Positions 24,768 to 34,675 of a stretch of 64,000 nucleotides of DNA are shown one piece after another. The notes under the pieces were generated by a model. It saw only the letters and a program-made list of their open reading frames with translations. It searched no databases and had not been told where the DNA came from. The position numbers and the translations under genes are program-made. This stretch comes from JAAZMA01 sp036720245 (GTDB lineage Bacteria; Bacillota; Clostridia; Tissierellales; Tepidimicrobiaceae). Each line of letters starts with the position of its first letter. Position 1 is the stretch's first letter. Location of the stretch: contig DAIMNI010000003.1 of NCBI GenBank assembly GCA_036720245.1, forward strand, positions 21,432 through 85,431, written 5' to 3'.

Positions 24768-26518
24768 ATTTTCTCAATTATCTCATCACTGGGATTTACG
24801 AAAATAGTACTAAAATCTTCATAAATAACCATACCAGTTTTAGCTCCTTTCGGCTTTCGAACATTTTTCTTATTAGTATAATCTACAGCTACATTTTTAG
24901 AATGTTTTCCCTTACTATAATATGCTGCTAAAATAGCTGCCTCTTCTAAAGTAGTATCGGGAATAGATTGTCCTTCGTTTTTTACAATTACATGACTACC
25001 GGGGATTTTCTGAACATGAAGCCATAAATCCTCCTTATTAGCAAATTTTAAAGTAAGATAATCATTTTGTCTGTTATTTTTTCCCACATATATATGAAAT
25101 CCGTCTTGGGATAAATAGTGTAGGGGCTTAGTTTTAACAACTGATTTTTTCTTGTTTTTCCTATTCCCTTTTATATAGCCTTCTTTTATTAATTCTTCTT
25201 TTATTTCTTCTATTTCATTTGTTTCCTCACAATTATCAATACTATTTAATACATTTTCTAAATAATTTATTTCATCTTCAGTTTCTAAGATTTGTTTAGA
25301 TAATAAAATATTGGCGTTTTTTAGTTTAGAATATTTTTTATAATATCTTTGAGCATTTGCAGCAGCAGGATATTTCTTATCCAGTGGAATTTTAATTTTA
25401 TCCATATTTTCTGTATAGAAATTTTCCACTTCAATTTCACTACTGCCCTTTTCTATAATATATAAATTAGCAGATATTAAATCCCCATAGACCTTATATT
25501 TTTCTCTATCTTTGGCCTCTAATAATTCTTCTTTTTGTTTAGCTAATTTCTTTTGAGAACGTTCTAATTTTGTTTCTATAATTTTAGTCATAGATTGAGA
25601 TTTTTGATTTAATCTATCTGCCATATCATTTTTATAATAAAATTTATTTAAAACCTCTGATATGGAATCGCAGTAGATTTTATTTTCATTTCCAAATTGA
25701 TTTATATCTAGGGCATGAAAGGCTAAATAATTATTATTATAATTATTTTTTATCAATACAGGGGTAAAGTCCTTTTTATTTATTTTGTCTATTATTCTTT
25801 TAAATGAAATATACAATGCTTTTTTTTCATCTAAATTTAAAGAAATAATAGTCCTTTTAATATCTATATTCCCATTACAACAAATTTCTTTTCCAATTAG
25901 TGGGCTTAGACCCATATAGTTGGTATAAAAGAATTTAAATATGAGGGTATTAGGATTAGCTTCTTCTAATAGTGTATAAAATTCTCCTTCATTAATCTCA
26001 AGTGGATTTGTTTTATCTGCTATAGGGTATTCATATTCCAATCCAGGTAACACTTGCCTAACTCTACTCATATCGTGATTTACTCTTTTTATAGAATCGA
26101 TTATTTTAAAATTATTTTTATCTATTAGTATAATATTTGAATGTCTGCCCATTATTTCTATTATTAATCTCTTTTGAGAATTCATGCCTAATTCATCAAG
26201 GGAACTAATATCTATAAAAATAATTCTATCCATCATAAACTGTTCTATATTTAATATCCTTCCTCCAGTTAAATGTTTTCTAAGTAACATACAAAACATT
26301 GGGGGATTGGGGGGATTGGATTTGGCCTTATCCGTAAGGTGGACTCTAGGATTATTGCTACTGGCTGATATAAGGAGTTTATGATTTTCCCCTTCATTAT
26401 ATATATTAATTAAAATTTCATCTTTCTCCTGTTGATAGATTTTATCAATTCTTCCACCTAAAAGTTTTGTATTTAATTCTTTTACAATTGAATTTACAAC
26501 TATTCCATCTAAAGACAT
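24749..26518 (-). CDS. rqcH: RqcH (NFACT/Rqc2 family, formerly fibronectin-binding protein A)
   Basis: Ribosome quality-control factor that recruits tRNA-Ala to obstructed 50S subunits and adds C-terminal alanine tails. 589 residues. NFACT-N domain at the start (MSLDGIVVNSIVKEL, ISASSNNPRVHLT, PPMFCMLLRKHLTGG), a long coiled coil in the middle (about 300-440) and the NFACT-R domain near the end (WLHVQKIPGSHVIVKN, AAYYSKGKHSKNVAVDYT, RKPKGAKTGMVIYEDF). ATG at 26518 follows TGGAGGAA. YlmH, which acts in the same pathway in Bacillus, is encoded at 19.8 kb. Confidence 0.96.
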   Translation of the reverse strand: MSLDGIVVNSIVKELNTKLLGGRIDKIYQQEKDEILINIYNEGENHKLLISASSNNPRVHLTDKAKSNPPNPPMFCMLLRKHLTGGRILNIEQFMMDRIIFIDISSLDELGMNSQKRLIIEIMGRHSNIILIDKNNFKIIDSIKRVNHDMSRVRQVLPGLEYEYPIADKTNPLEINEGEFYTLLEEANPNTLIFKFFYTNYMGLSPLIGKEICCNGNIDIKRTIISLNLDEKKALYISFKRIIDKINKKDFTPVLIKNNYNNNYLAFHALDINQFGNENKIYCDSISEVLNKFYYKNDMADRLNQKSQSMTKIIETKLERSQKKLAKQKEELLEAKDREKYKVYGDLISANLYIIEKGSSEIEVENFYTENMDKIKIPLDKKYPAAANAQRYYKKYSKLKNANILLSKQILETEDEINYLENVLNSIDNCEETNEIEEIKEELIKEGYIKGNRKNKKKSVVKTKPLHYLSQDGFHIYVGKNNRQNDYLTLKFANKEDLWLHVQKIPGSHVIVKNEGQSIPDTTLEEAAILAAYYSKGKHSKNVAVDYTNKKNVRKPKGAKTGMVIYEDFSTIFVNPSDEIIEKIKKVEK

Positions 26519-26677
26519 AAAAATTCCTCCAAAAATTTTGATACTAAAATTATATCATTTAAATTAATTTATACAAATTAAAAAATAAATTCATCAATAG
26601 TTGAGATTAGATAAATAAAGTGTTAATATATTGTAATACACTAAGAAATATTTAATTACTTTAAAAGGGAGAATATA

Positions 26678-26705
26678 TTGACACTATACAATAATTTGAT
26701 ATTAT
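26678..26705 (+). promoter_or_regulatory. Sigma-A promoter of the yicC-remA-gmk run
   Basis: TTGACA at 26678-26683, a 16-nt spacer and TATTAT at 26700-26705, about 38 nt before yicC. Confidence 0.6.
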
Positions 26706-26743
26706 TAATAATGATAGACATTTCCTAGAAAGGGGATGAATTA

Positions 26744-27625
26744 ATGTTAAAAAGTATGACAGGATTTGGTAGAGGTGAAAGTAGAAATACGGATTATAAT
26801 TTTAATGTAGAAATAAAAACTGTTAATCATCGCTATAATGATATTATAATTAGAATGCCTAAACATCTAAATTATTTAGAAGAACAGCTTAAATCCATTA
26901 TAAAAAGTAAAATAAATAGGGGTAGAGTTGAGGTATATATAGAATTAGAATATTCAAATGAATCTAATATAGATATAAGAATTGACATGCCTTTGGCTAA
27001 GTCTTACAAATCTCAATTAGATAGTATGATGGAAGAATTAAATATTGAAGATAAGGTAAAACTAATACATATGCTAATGTTTCCCGAAATAATCCGAAAA
27101 GAAAAAAAGGAAATTGAAGAGGATGTTCTTTGGCAATCTTTAGAAACTGCATTAGAAATAGCACTAGACAATGTAGTGAATATGAGAATAAAAGAGGGAG
27201 CCATTTTAAAAAAGGATATGGAAAATCAAATATCTAAAATTGAGGAAGATTTGCTTAAAATTGAAGAAAGAGCCCCTATAGTGGTAATAGAATATAGGGA
27301 TAAACTTGAAAATAGAATTGCTGAATTATTAGATGGGAAAATAAAAGTAGATGAAGATAGACTAAATTATGAAATTGCATTTTTTGCAGATAAATCAGAT
27401 ATTAATGAAGAAGTAGTAAGATTAAAATCTCATAGCAATCAATTTTTAGATAGTTTAAACGAATCAGAGTCAGTAGGCCGTAGGCTAGATTTTATCTTAC
27501 AGGAAATGAATAGGGAGATAAATACTATAGGCTCTAAATCAGACGATTTAACTATTTCTAATTGTGTTGTCAATATTAAATCAAAATTAGAAAAAATAAG
27601 GGAACAAGTTCAAAATGTAGAATAA
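26744..27625 (+). CDS. YicC/YloC family endoribonuclease
   Basis: 293 residues. The family N-terminus LKSMTGFGRGE and KTVNHRYNDI is followed by INRGRVEVYIELEY, a helical middle and the C-terminal signature SVGRRLDFILQEMNREINTIGSKSDD. YicC/YloC proteins are endoribonucleases implicated in RNA turnover. It opens the conserved yicC-remA-gmk-rpoZ-coaBC-priA series. Confidence 0.95.
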   Translation: MLKSMTGFGRGESRNTDYNFNVEIKTVNHRYNDIIIRMPKHLNYLEEQLKSIIKSKINRGRVEVYIELEYSNESNIDIRIDMPLAKSYKSQLDSMMEELNIEDKVKLIHMLMFPEIIRKEKKEIEEDVLWQSLETALEIALDNVVNMRIKEGAILKKDMENQISKIEEDLLKIEERAPIVVIEYRDKLENRIAELLDGKIKVDEDRLNYEIAFFADKSDINEEVVRLKSHSNQFLDSLNESESVGRRLDFILQEMNREINTIGSKSDDLTISNCVVNIKSKLEKIREQVQNVE

Positions 27626-27640
27626 GAGGGAGGAAAATAT

Positions 27641-27907
27641 ATGTCAATAAAATTAATTAATATAGGATTTGGAAATATTGTATCAGCCAATAGGATTATA
27701 GCTATTGTTAGCCCAGAATCTGCTCCTATTAAAAGATTAATACAAGAGGCTAGAAACAAGGGTATATTAATAGATGCTACTTATGGAAGAAGGACAAGAT
27801 CAGTTATAGTTACAGATAGTGATCATATTATACTTTCTGCAGTACAACCTGAAACTGTGGCACAAAGATTAGATAATAAAACAGTGGATAAAGTAGATAC
27901 AAAATAG
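27641..27907 (+). CDS. remA: RemA family regulator (DUF370)
   Basis: 88 residues with the DUF370 pattern INIGFGNIVSANRIIAIVSPESAPIKRLI and IDATYGRRTRSVIVTDSDHIILSA. In Bacillus, RemA is a ring-forming DNA-binding activator of biofilm and osmoprotection genes. The gene sits between yicC and gmk as in many Bacillota. GAGGGAGG precedes ATG 27641. Confidence 0.95.
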   Translation: MSIKLINIGFGNIVSANRIIAIVSPESAPIKRLIQEARNKGILIDATYGRRTRSVIVTDSDHIILSAVQPETVAQRLDNKTVDKVDTK

Positions 27908-27920
27908 AAAGAGGGATACT

Positions 27921-28523
27921 ATGCCAAAGGGATTTTTGTTAGTTATCTCCGGCCCCTCTGCTGCTGGTAAGGGAACTATATGCAGAAAACTATTAGCAAG
28001 AAATGAAGATTTAATATTTTCAGTATCTGCAACTACTAGAAAGCCAAGGGTTGGAGAAAAAGAGGGAATTAATTATTTTTTTATAGATAGTCTCAAGTTT
28101 AATAATATGATAGAACATAAAGAATTCTTGGAATACGCTAGGGTACATAATAATTATTATGGCACTCCTAGAAATTTTGTATTAAATAATGTAAACAAGG
28201 GGAAAACAGTCATTTTAGAAATAGATGTAAAGGGGGCATTACAAGTAAAGAAGGTCTATCCTGAAGCAGTTTTTATATTTCTATTACCTCCATCAATGGA
28301 AGAATTAAAAAATAGAATAGAAAAAAGGGGTACTGAAAGTAAAGAGGATATAAATATTAGACTTAGAAATGCCTTTGAGGAATTAAAATTTGTGGATGAA
28401 TATGATTATTTTGTAATTAATGATAAAGTAAAAAATGCAGTAGAAAGTGTTGAATCTATAATAAAGGCAGAAAAATTAAAGGTTAAAAGGTATAATAATA
28501 TAATAGAAAAAATTATGGATTAG
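27921..28523 (+). CDS. gmk: Guanylate kinase
   Basis: Phosphorylates GMP to GDP. 200 residues. P-loop SGPSAAGKGTI near residues 9-19 (with AA where many have GV), then SATTRKPRVGEKEGINYFF and the GMP-binding ARVHNNYYGTP segment. Eleven bases separate it from rpoZ. Confidence 0.97.
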   Translation: MPKGFLLVISGPSAAGKGTICRKLLARNEDLIFSVSATTRKPRVGEKEGINYFFIDSLKFNNMIEHKEFLEYARVHNNYYGTPRNFVLNNVNKGKTVILEIDVKGALQVKKVYPEAVFIFLLPPSMEELKNRIEKRGTESKEDINIRLRNAFEELKFVDEYDYFVINDKVKNAVESVESIIKAEKLKVKRYNNIIEKIMD

Positions 28524-28534
28524 GGAGGAAAATT

Positions 28535-28711
28535 ATGTATAGACCATCTATTAACGAATTATCAAATATAGGTGATAGTAGATATACTCTAGTAATGTTA
28601 GCTTCAAAAAGGGCTAGAGAATTAGTGGATGGAGCAAAACCACTAATAGATATTGATTCTAGTAAGCCTGTTAGCATTGCAATAGAGGAAATTGTAGATA
28701 ACTTATCATAG
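28535..28711 (+). CDS. rpoZ: DNA-directed RNA polymerase subunit omega, 58 aa
   Basis: ATG 28535 follows GGGAGG; TAG ends at 28711. The 58 residues read MYRPSINELSNI, then YTLVMLASKRARELVDGA and IAIEEIVDN, the omega core with its conserved VMLASKRARELVDG-type helix. It is short even for clostridial omega, lacking a C-terminal tail, but position between gmk and coaBC fits. Confidence 0.92.
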   Translation: MYRPSINELSNIGDSRYTLVMLASKRARELVDGAKPLIDIDSSKPVSIAIEEIVDNLS

Positions 28712-28744
28712 ACCTGATATTAAAGATATAAAGTAGGTGAATTT

Positions 28745-29953
28745 ATGCTAAAGGGTAAAAATATTGTACTAGGTGTAAGTGGAGGCATTGCAGCCTATAA
28801 AGCTGTAGAATTAGTCAGTAGATTAAAAAAACAAAATGCCAATATAGATGTAATTATGACAGAAGGGGCTACTAAATTTGTAACACCTTTAACATTTCAA
28901 ACTTTGGCTTTAGGTCCAGTATATATAGATATGTTTGGAGAGCCAAAAAACTATGATGTAGAACATATTTCTTTAGCCCAAAGGGCAGATTTATTTGTAA
29001 TAGCACCAGCTACGGCAAACACTATTAGTAAAATTGCAAATGGTATTGCGGACAATTTGCTTACTACTACAGTGATGGCTACTAGATCTAAGGTAATTTT
29101 TGCACCAGCTATGAATACCAATATGTATATAAATCCAATAGTTCAGAAAAATATTTCCTATTTAAAGGAATTAGGCTATGAATTTATAGAACCAGGTACA
29201 GGTTTATTAGCATGTCAAACCTATGGGCCAGGGCGTATGGCAGAACCTATAGAAATACTACAGTATATTTTAAATAGTTTTTATGAAAAAGACTTAGTTG
29301 GAAAGAAAATAATTGTTACAGCAGGACCCACTATTGAACCTTTAGATCCAGTTAGATATATTACTAATCATTCTAGTGGTAAAATGGGTTATAGCATAGC
29401 AGAGGAATCTGCAAATAGAGGAGCAGAAACCATATTAATATCTGGTCCTACATCAATTGATGTGCCAAAAAATGTAAAGCTAATAAAAGTAAATACTACA
29501 ATTGAAATGTTTAATGCTGTAGAAAAATATTTTTCAGATTGTGATGCATTAATTAAGGCTGCTGCCCCATCAGATTATAGAGCTGAAACTATATCTGATA
29601 CCAAAATAAAAAAGAAAAATAATAAGGATGAATTAAATATAAAGTTTGTTAGAAATCCAGACATAGCTGCTCATTTTGGAAAAGGGAAAGGCGAAAAAAT
29701 CGTAGTAGGATTTGCTGCTGAAACTAATAATTTATTGGAATATGCAGAAAATAAACTTGAAGAAAAGAATTTAGATTTTATAGTTGCAAATGATGTATCT
29801 AAAGCCGGTGCAGGTTTTAAATCCGACACCAATATTGTTACAATAATAGAAAGAACAGGGAGACAAACAGAATATCCAATAATGGATAAAATGCAAGTAT
29901 CCAAGATTATTTTAGATAAAATTGTAAACTTATTAGATGCTAAAGCTAGATAG
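28745..29953 (+). CDS. coaBC: Phosphopantothenoylcysteine decarboxylase / phosphopantothenate-cysteine ligase
   Basis: Bifunctional coenzyme A enzyme, 402 residues. CoaC half: GVSGGIAAYKAVELVSRL at the N-terminus, FMN-binding ISLAQRADLFVIAPATANTI (within 82-102), APAMNTNMY and the flexible-flap cysteine segment LLACQTYGPGRMAEP. CoaB half from about residue 190: VTAGPTIEPLDPVRYITN, SSGKMGY, AAAPSDYR and the KIKK lysines. A second pantothenate-pathway gene, coaD, lies at 48.2 kb. Confidence 0.97.
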   Translation: MLKGKNIVLGVSGGIAAYKAVELVSRLKKQNANIDVIMTEGATKFVTPLTFQTLALGPVYIDMFGEPKNYDVEHISLAQRADLFVIAPATANTISKIANGIADNLLTTTVMATRSKVIFAPAMNTNMYINPIVQKNISYLKELGYEFIEPGTGLLACQTYGPGRMAEPIEILQYILNSFYEKDLVGKKIIVTAGPTIEPLDPVRYITNHSSGKMGYSIAEESANRGAETILISGPTSIDVPKNVKLIKVNTTIEMFNAVEKYFSDCDALIKAAAPSDYRAETISDTKIKKKNNKDELNIKFVRNPDIAAHFGKGKGEKIVVGFAAETNNLLEYAENKLEEKNLDFIVANDVSKAGAGFKSDTNIVTIIERTGRQTEYPIMDKMQVSKIILDKIVNLLDAKAR

Positions 29954-29973
29954 AGGGTATCTAGCTTTAGCAT
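29937..29973 (+). terminator. Strong hairpin over the coaBC stop codon
   Basis: Sixteen-base perfect arms (29937-29952 and 29958-29973, ATGCTAAAGCTAGATA type) with a five-base GAGGG loop. The 3' side is only TTAATCTT, so it may act as a weak terminator or as an mRNA stabiliser or processing stem before priA. Confidence 0.5.
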
Positions 29974-29998
29974 TTAATCTTAAATGAGGATTGATTAT

Positions 29999-32476
29999 AT
30001 GGACAAAAAATATGCAAAAGTCATTATTGATAATAGGGCCCATAATACAGATAAACCCTATACTTATTTAATAAAACCAGAAATGGTAGATATTATTCAG
30101 AAAGGTATGAGGGTTTTAGTTCCCTTTGGTATGGGAAATAGGAAAATCATAGGTATTATAATCGAGATTTGTGATGATTACGAAGAAAAATATAAATTAA
30201 AAGAGATAATTGATATTGTAGATGATAAGGCTTTAATAACAGAAGATTTATTAGATTTAAGTCTATGGATGTCTAAAGAGTATTTGTCCCCATATTTAGA
30301 TTCATTACAAACAGTATTACCACCAGGGGATTTCAAGAAAGTTAAAACTTATATTTCTGCAGTTAATCACAATAATTATAATGAGAAATTAAATTCTTTA
30401 GAAAAAGGAATAATGGATTTTGTATTAAATCATGGAAATACAGTGGATTTAGATTTAATAAAAGAAAATTTTAAAGACAATAATCTTCTTAAAACCATTA
30501 GGAAACTAGAAAAAGTGAACTTAATTAGTTCAAATCTAAAGATTGAGACTACTATAGAAAAGAAATACGAAAAATATGTCTCTTTAATAGACAAAAATCT
30601 ATCATATGAGGAAATGGTAAAGGCAATAGGTAAGAGAAGCTATAAACAAATAGAAGTAGTGGAATATCTTAAAGAAGAAAAAACACTTCCTTTAAAAAAT
30701 CTTATGCAATCTACTAATACTTCCCTATCCACTATTAAATCTGTAGAAAAAAAGGGTCTAATAGAAATTTTTGAAAAGGAAATATTTAGGGAGCCTATTG
30801 ATACTGATATTAAACCCTATGAAAAGCATAAATTATCCAAAGATCAAAAACAAGCTGTAGATATAATATTAAATAATATTAAAAATCAAAGTAAGGAAAA
30901 TAAATTTTTAATTCATGGGGTAACAGGCAGCGGTAAAACAGAAATATATCTTCAATTAGTAGAAGAGATGATTAAATCAAATAGGGATTCCATAATTTTA
31001 GTACCAGAAATTTCTTTAACTCCACAAACCATAGATAGATTTGTTGGAAGATTTGGGGATAATGTGGCTGTATTGCATAGTAGATTGTCTTATGGAGAAA
31101 GGTTTGATCAGTGGAGGAAGATTAAAGAAGGCAAGGTTAAAATTGTAGTGGGTGCACGGTCTGCAGTATTTGCCCCTTTTAATAATTTAGGCTTAATTAT
31201 TATAGATGAAGAACATGAATCTACTTATAAATCTGGTATGAATCCAAAATACTCTACTATAGAAGTGGCAGAAAAAAGATGTGAACAATTGGGGGCTTAT
31301 TTAGTTAAAGGATCAGCTACACCTTCTATAGAATCTTATTTTAAAGCTAAAAATGGAGATATAAAACTTATTAATTTAGATAAAAGAGTAAATAATAAAA
31401 AAATGCCAGATGTAAAGATAATCGACATGAGGGAAGAACTTAATAAAGGCAATACTTCTATTTTTAGTGAAGAATTATATTATGCCATAGAAAAAAACCT
31501 AAAGGATAAAAGGCAAACTATACTTTTTTTAAATAGAAGAGGTTATTCCACTTTTGTTTCTTGCAGGCAATGTGGATATGTAGTAAAATGTAATTCATGT
31601 GATATATCTATGACCTATTATATGGCAGAAAATAAGTTAAAGTGTCATTATTGTGGACTGGCTATTAATCCACCAAAATTGTGTCCAGTTTGCAAAAGTA
31701 AATATATTAAATATTTTGGAATAGGTACAGAAAAAGTAGAGGATTATACAAAACAATTATTTCCCAAGGCAAGAGTAGAAAGGATGGATATGGATACTAC
31801 TAGTAAAAAGGGTAGTCATGAGTCTATATTGCGAAATATGAAAGATGAAAAGATTGATATACTCATAGGGACTCAAATGATAGGAAAGGGATTAGACTTT
31901 AAAAATGTAACCCTAGTAGGGATAATTGCAGCAGATACTAGTTTAAATCTTCCAGATTTTCGTGCCTCAGAACGAACTTTTCAATTGGTAACTCAGGTGT
32001 CAGGTAGGGCAGGTAGGGGAGATGCTGATGGAAGGGTAATTGTCCAGAGTTATAATCCAGAACATTATAGTATACAAACTTCTAAGGAACATGATTATTT
32101 AGCTTTTTATAATAAAGAAATTCTTTTAAGAAAAGAGTTTAATTATCCACCCTTTAGCAATATTCTCTCCATAACTATATATGGAGAGAATATAAATAGT
32201 GTAATTAAAGCCTCTAGGGATATTTACAATGCTTTAACTCGTGAAATGTCTATAAATGGTCTCAAGGATATTATAAAGGACATAACTGGGCCAAATCCTG
32301 CACCTTTAGAAAAAATTAAAAACAATTTTAGATTTCAAATACTCATTAAATCACCAGATAAGCATATGGAAAAGTTGAAAGAGATAATAGAATGGGTATG
32401 TATAATAAATAGGGATGAATTAGATTTAACACAGATTAAATTAAATGTAGATATAGATCCCAATTCAATTTTATAG
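29999..32476 (+). CDS. priA: Primosomal protein N' (PriA helicase)
   Basis: Restarts collapsed replication forks. 825 residues: N-terminal DNA-binding domain (AKVIIDNRAHNTDKPYTYLI), helicase core with GVTGSGKTEIYLQL (Walker A, near residue 309) and IIDEEHE (Walker B), a zinc-binding block of eight cysteines (CRQCGYVVKCNSC, CHYCG, CPVC, about residues 522-562), then GTQMIGKGLDF and QVSGRAGRG. ATG 29999 follows TGAGGATTG; ATG 29984 overlaps that site. Confidence 0.97.
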   Translation: MDKKYAKVIIDNRAHNTDKPYTYLIKPEMVDIIQKGMRVLVPFGMGNRKIIGIIIEICDDYEEKYKLKEIIDIVDDKALITEDLLDLSLWMSKEYLSPYLDSLQTVLPPGDFKKVKTYISAVNHNNYNEKLNSLEKGIMDFVLNHGNTVDLDLIKENFKDNNLLKTIRKLEKVNLISSNLKIETTIEKKYEKYVSLIDKNLSYEEMVKAIGKRSYKQIEVVEYLKEEKTLPLKNLMQSTNTSLSTIKSVEKKGLIEIFEKEIFREPIDTDIKPYEKHKLSKDQKQAVDIILNNIKNQSKENKFLIHGVTGSGKTEIYLQLVEEMIKSNRDSIILVPEISLTPQTIDRFVGRFGDNVAVLHSRLSYGERFDQWRKIKEGKVKIVVGARSAVFAPFNNLGLIIIDEEHESTYKSGMNPKYSTIEVAEKRCEQLGAYLVKGSATPSIESYFKAKNGDIKLINLDKRVNNKKMPDVKIIDMREELNKGNTSIFSEELYYAIEKNLKDKRQTILFLNRRGYSTFVSCRQCGYVVKCNSCDISMTYYMAENKLKCHYCGLAINPPKLCPVCKSKYIKYFGIGTEKVEDYTKQLFPKARVERMDMDTTSKKGSHESILRNMKDEKIDILIGTQMIGKGLDFKNVTLVGIIAADTSLNLPDFRASERTFQLVTQVSGRAGRGDADGRVIVQSYNPEHYSIQTSKEHDYLAFYNKEILLRKEFNYPPFSNILSITIYGENINSVIKASRDIYNALTREMSINGLKDIIKDITGPNPAPLEKIKNNFRFQILIKSPDKHMEKLKEIIEWVCIINRDELDLTQIKLNVDIDPNSIL

Positions 32477-32486
32477 GAGGATAGAT

Positions 32487-32954
32487 ATGGCAATTAGGCA
32501 GATTAGGTTTGACGGAGACCCTATTTTAAGGAAAAAGTCTAGGGAAGTAAAGGAAGTAAATGATAGAATAAAAATTTTATTAGATGATATGATGGAAACT
32601 ATGTATGAAAATGATGGAGTGGGTCTGGCAGCACCACAAATAGGAATATTGAGACAATTAATAGTAATTGATATTGGAGATGGACCAATTAAATTGATTA
32701 ATCCTGAAATTACTGAAAAAGATGGGGAAGAAATTGATGTAGAAGGCTGCTTATCTGTCCCAAGAAGAGCGGGAACTGTAAGTAGACCAGAATGGGTAAA
32801 AGTGAAATATTTAGATGAATTTGGTGAAGAAAAGATAGTAGAAGCTAGTGGACTATTAGCTAGGGCATTTTGCCATGAAATAGATCATTTAAATGGAATT
32901 TTATTTACTGATAAGATGATAGAAGAAATATTTGAAAAAGAAGAGGAAGAATAA
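32487..32954 (+). CDS. def: Peptide deformylase
   Basis: Removes the formyl group from nascent proteins. 155 residues with all three motifs: GVGLAAPQIG, EGCLSVP and HEIDHLNG (metal ligands Cys and two His, catalytic Glu). The residue before the HEIDH motif is Cys rather than the common Gln. AGGAGG precedes ATG 32487. It pairs with fmt 16 nt downstream, which adds the formyl group. Confidence 0.97.
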   Translation: MAIRQIRFDGDPILRKKSREVKEVNDRIKILLDDMMETMYENDGVGLAAPQIGILRQLIVIDIGDGPIKLINPEITEKDGEEIDVEGCLSVPRRAGTVSRPEWVKVKYLDEFGEEKIVEASGLLARAFCHEIDHLNGILFTDKMIEEIFEKEEEE

Positions 32955-32970
32955 ATTTGGAGGTAATAAA

Positions 32971-33900
32971 ATGAATATAGTTTTTGCAGGCACTCCTGAA
33001 TTTGCCCTTCCTACTTTAGAAACATTATATGAAAGTGGGAATAATATCCCATTGGTAATAACCCAAAAAGATAAGCCAAAAGGTAGGGGCAAAAAAATGC
33101 AAGCTACTCCAGTTAAGGAAAAGACATTGGAACTAGGACTAGAAGTATATCAACCAGATTCAATTAATTCTTTAGAATCTATTGAAAAGCTAAAGAAAAT
33201 TGCACCAGATTGTATAGTAGTTATTGCCTTTGGACAAATGCTGAAGTCAGAAGTGCTAAATTTGCCAAAGTACGGTTGTATTAATGTCCATGCCTCATTA
33301 TTACCTAAGTATAGGGGAGCCGCTCCTATTAATTGGGCAATTATCAATGGTGAAACTGAAACTGGAATTACAATAATGAAAATGGATGAGGGAATAGATA
33401 CTGGACCTATACTCAATATGAAAAGCATTCCTATAGAAGATATAGATAATTCTATTAGCATTCACGATAAATTATCCGTAATAGGGGGGGAAATTCTAAT
33501 AGAAACTTTAGATACATTGGAAAAAGGTGAAATAAAAGAAACTTTACAGGAGGATAGCCTATCTACCTATGCATCTATTTTAACTAAGGATATGGGAAAA
33601 ATCAATTGGAACAGCTCTGGGGAAAAAATAATTAATTTAGTTAGAGGCCTTAAGCCTTGGCCTTCTGCATATACAATGTATAATGGAGAAAATATTAAAA
33701 TTCACAAGGCAAAGAGGATGACTAAATTTGAGGAAGGAAGTAGTGGCACAGTAGTTCAGGTAAGTGATAAGGGTATATTTGTCAATTGTAAAGATGAATG
33801 TATTGTAATTGAAGAATTGCAATTTCCAGGCAAGAGGAAAATGCATATATCAGAGTATTTAAGGGGAAATAAATTAAACCCTTGGATAAAATTTTCTTAA
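32971..33900 (+). CDS. fmt: Methionyl-tRNA formyltransferase
   Basis: Formylates initiator Met-tRNA. 309 residues: IVFAGTPEFALPTLETL at the start, the QPDSIN segment, the folate site NVHASLLPKYRGAAPINWAIINGE, TGITIMKMDEGIDTGPIL, and a C-terminal OB-like domain (LKPWPSAYTMYNGENIKIHKA). ATG 32971 is chosen since TTTGGAGG lies eight bases upstream; an in-frame ATG at 32932 lies inside def. Confidence 0.97.
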   Translation: MNIVFAGTPEFALPTLETLYESGNNIPLVITQKDKPKGRGKKMQATPVKEKTLELGLEVYQPDSINSLESIEKLKKIAPDCIVVIAFGQMLKSEVLNLPKYGCINVHASLLPKYRGAAPINWAIINGETETGITIMKMDEGIDTGPILNMKSIPIEDIDNSISIHDKLSVIGGEILIETLDTLEKGEIKETLQEDSLSTYASILTKDMGKINWNSSGEKIINLVRGLKPWPSAYTMYNGENIKIHKAKRMTKFEEGSSGTVVQVSDKGIFVNCKDECIVIEELQFPGKRKMHISEYLRGNKLNPWIKFS

Positions 33901-33921
33901 TTAATTAGAAAGGGTGGTATA

Positions 33922-34617
33922 ATGTATCCAGGATATGGGTATTATGGTGGTGGAGGCAGTTGGATGTTGTTTCTTTTTCCAGCATTATTGTTTGCTATGT
34001 ATGCACAAATAAAGGTTAGCTCTTCTTTTAATAAATATTTGAGAGTGCCTAACCGTGCAGGTCATACGGGAAGAGAAGTTGCCAGAACTATACTAGATAG
34101 AAATGGGCTATATGATGTAAGAATTGAGCAAGTATCTGGAAATTTAACAGACCACTATGATCCTAGAACAAAGGTAGTTAGATTATCTAGTAATGTGTAC
34201 AATGGTTCATCAATTGCAGCTATTTCTGTTGCAGCTCATGAGGTAGGCCATGCAACGCAACATGGGGAAGGATATTTTCCACTAATCCTAAGAAATAATA
34301 TAGCCCCTATAGTAGGTATTGCTTCTCGATTTGTATGGATCTTGATTCTACTTGGTTTAATAATTGAACCGTTTTTCTTAGAATTAGGAATTGCATTATA
34401 TTTGGCTGTAGTTTTGTTTCAAGTCATTACTTTGCCAGTAGAAATTAATGCAAGTAAAAGAGCTTTAGCACAATTAGAGGATGGCTTTATTTACGATGAT
34501 GAATACAGGGGATCGAAACAAGTTTTATCTGCAGCAGCATTAACCTATGTGGCAGCTACTTTAGTAGCTATTGGACAATTACTGAGAATATTATCTATAT
34601 CTCAAAGGAGAGATTAA
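33922..34617 (+). CDS. YugP-type membrane zinc metallopeptidase
   Basis: 231 residues. Starts MYPGYGYYGGGGSW, then a membrane helix (about 14-28), a cytosolic domain with the zinc motif AAHEVGHATQH (about residues 107-117), and two or three more helices. This is the DUF/YugP-like neutral zinc metallopeptidase family, commonly encoded between fmt and rsmB in Bacillota. Substrate unknown. A terminator follows. Confidence 0.9.
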   Translation: MYPGYGYYGGGGSWMLFLFPALLFAMYAQIKVSSSFNKYLRVPNRAGHTGREVARTILDRNGLYDVRIEQVSGNLTDHYDPRTKVVRLSSNVYNGSSIAAISVAAHEVGHATQHGEGYFPLILRNNIAPIVGIASRFVWILILLGLIIEPFFLELGIALYLAVVLFQVITLPVEINASKRALAQLEDGFIYDDEYRGSKQVLSAAALTYVAATLVAIGQLLRILSISQRRD

Positions 34618-34631
34618 AAAAATATTTTATT

Positions 34632-34662
34632 ATTTGCCTGGCATTTGCCAGGCAAATAGTTT
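34632..34662 (+). terminator. Terminator-like hairpin between yugP-like gene and rsmB
   Basis: ATTTGCCTGGCA (34632-34643) pairs with TGCCAGGCAAAT (34646-34657), followed by AGTTTTAGG; the T-run is short and the rsmB ribosome binding site comes at once, so partial read-through is likely. Confidence 0.6.
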
Positions 34663-34675
34663 TAGGAGGCTTTTT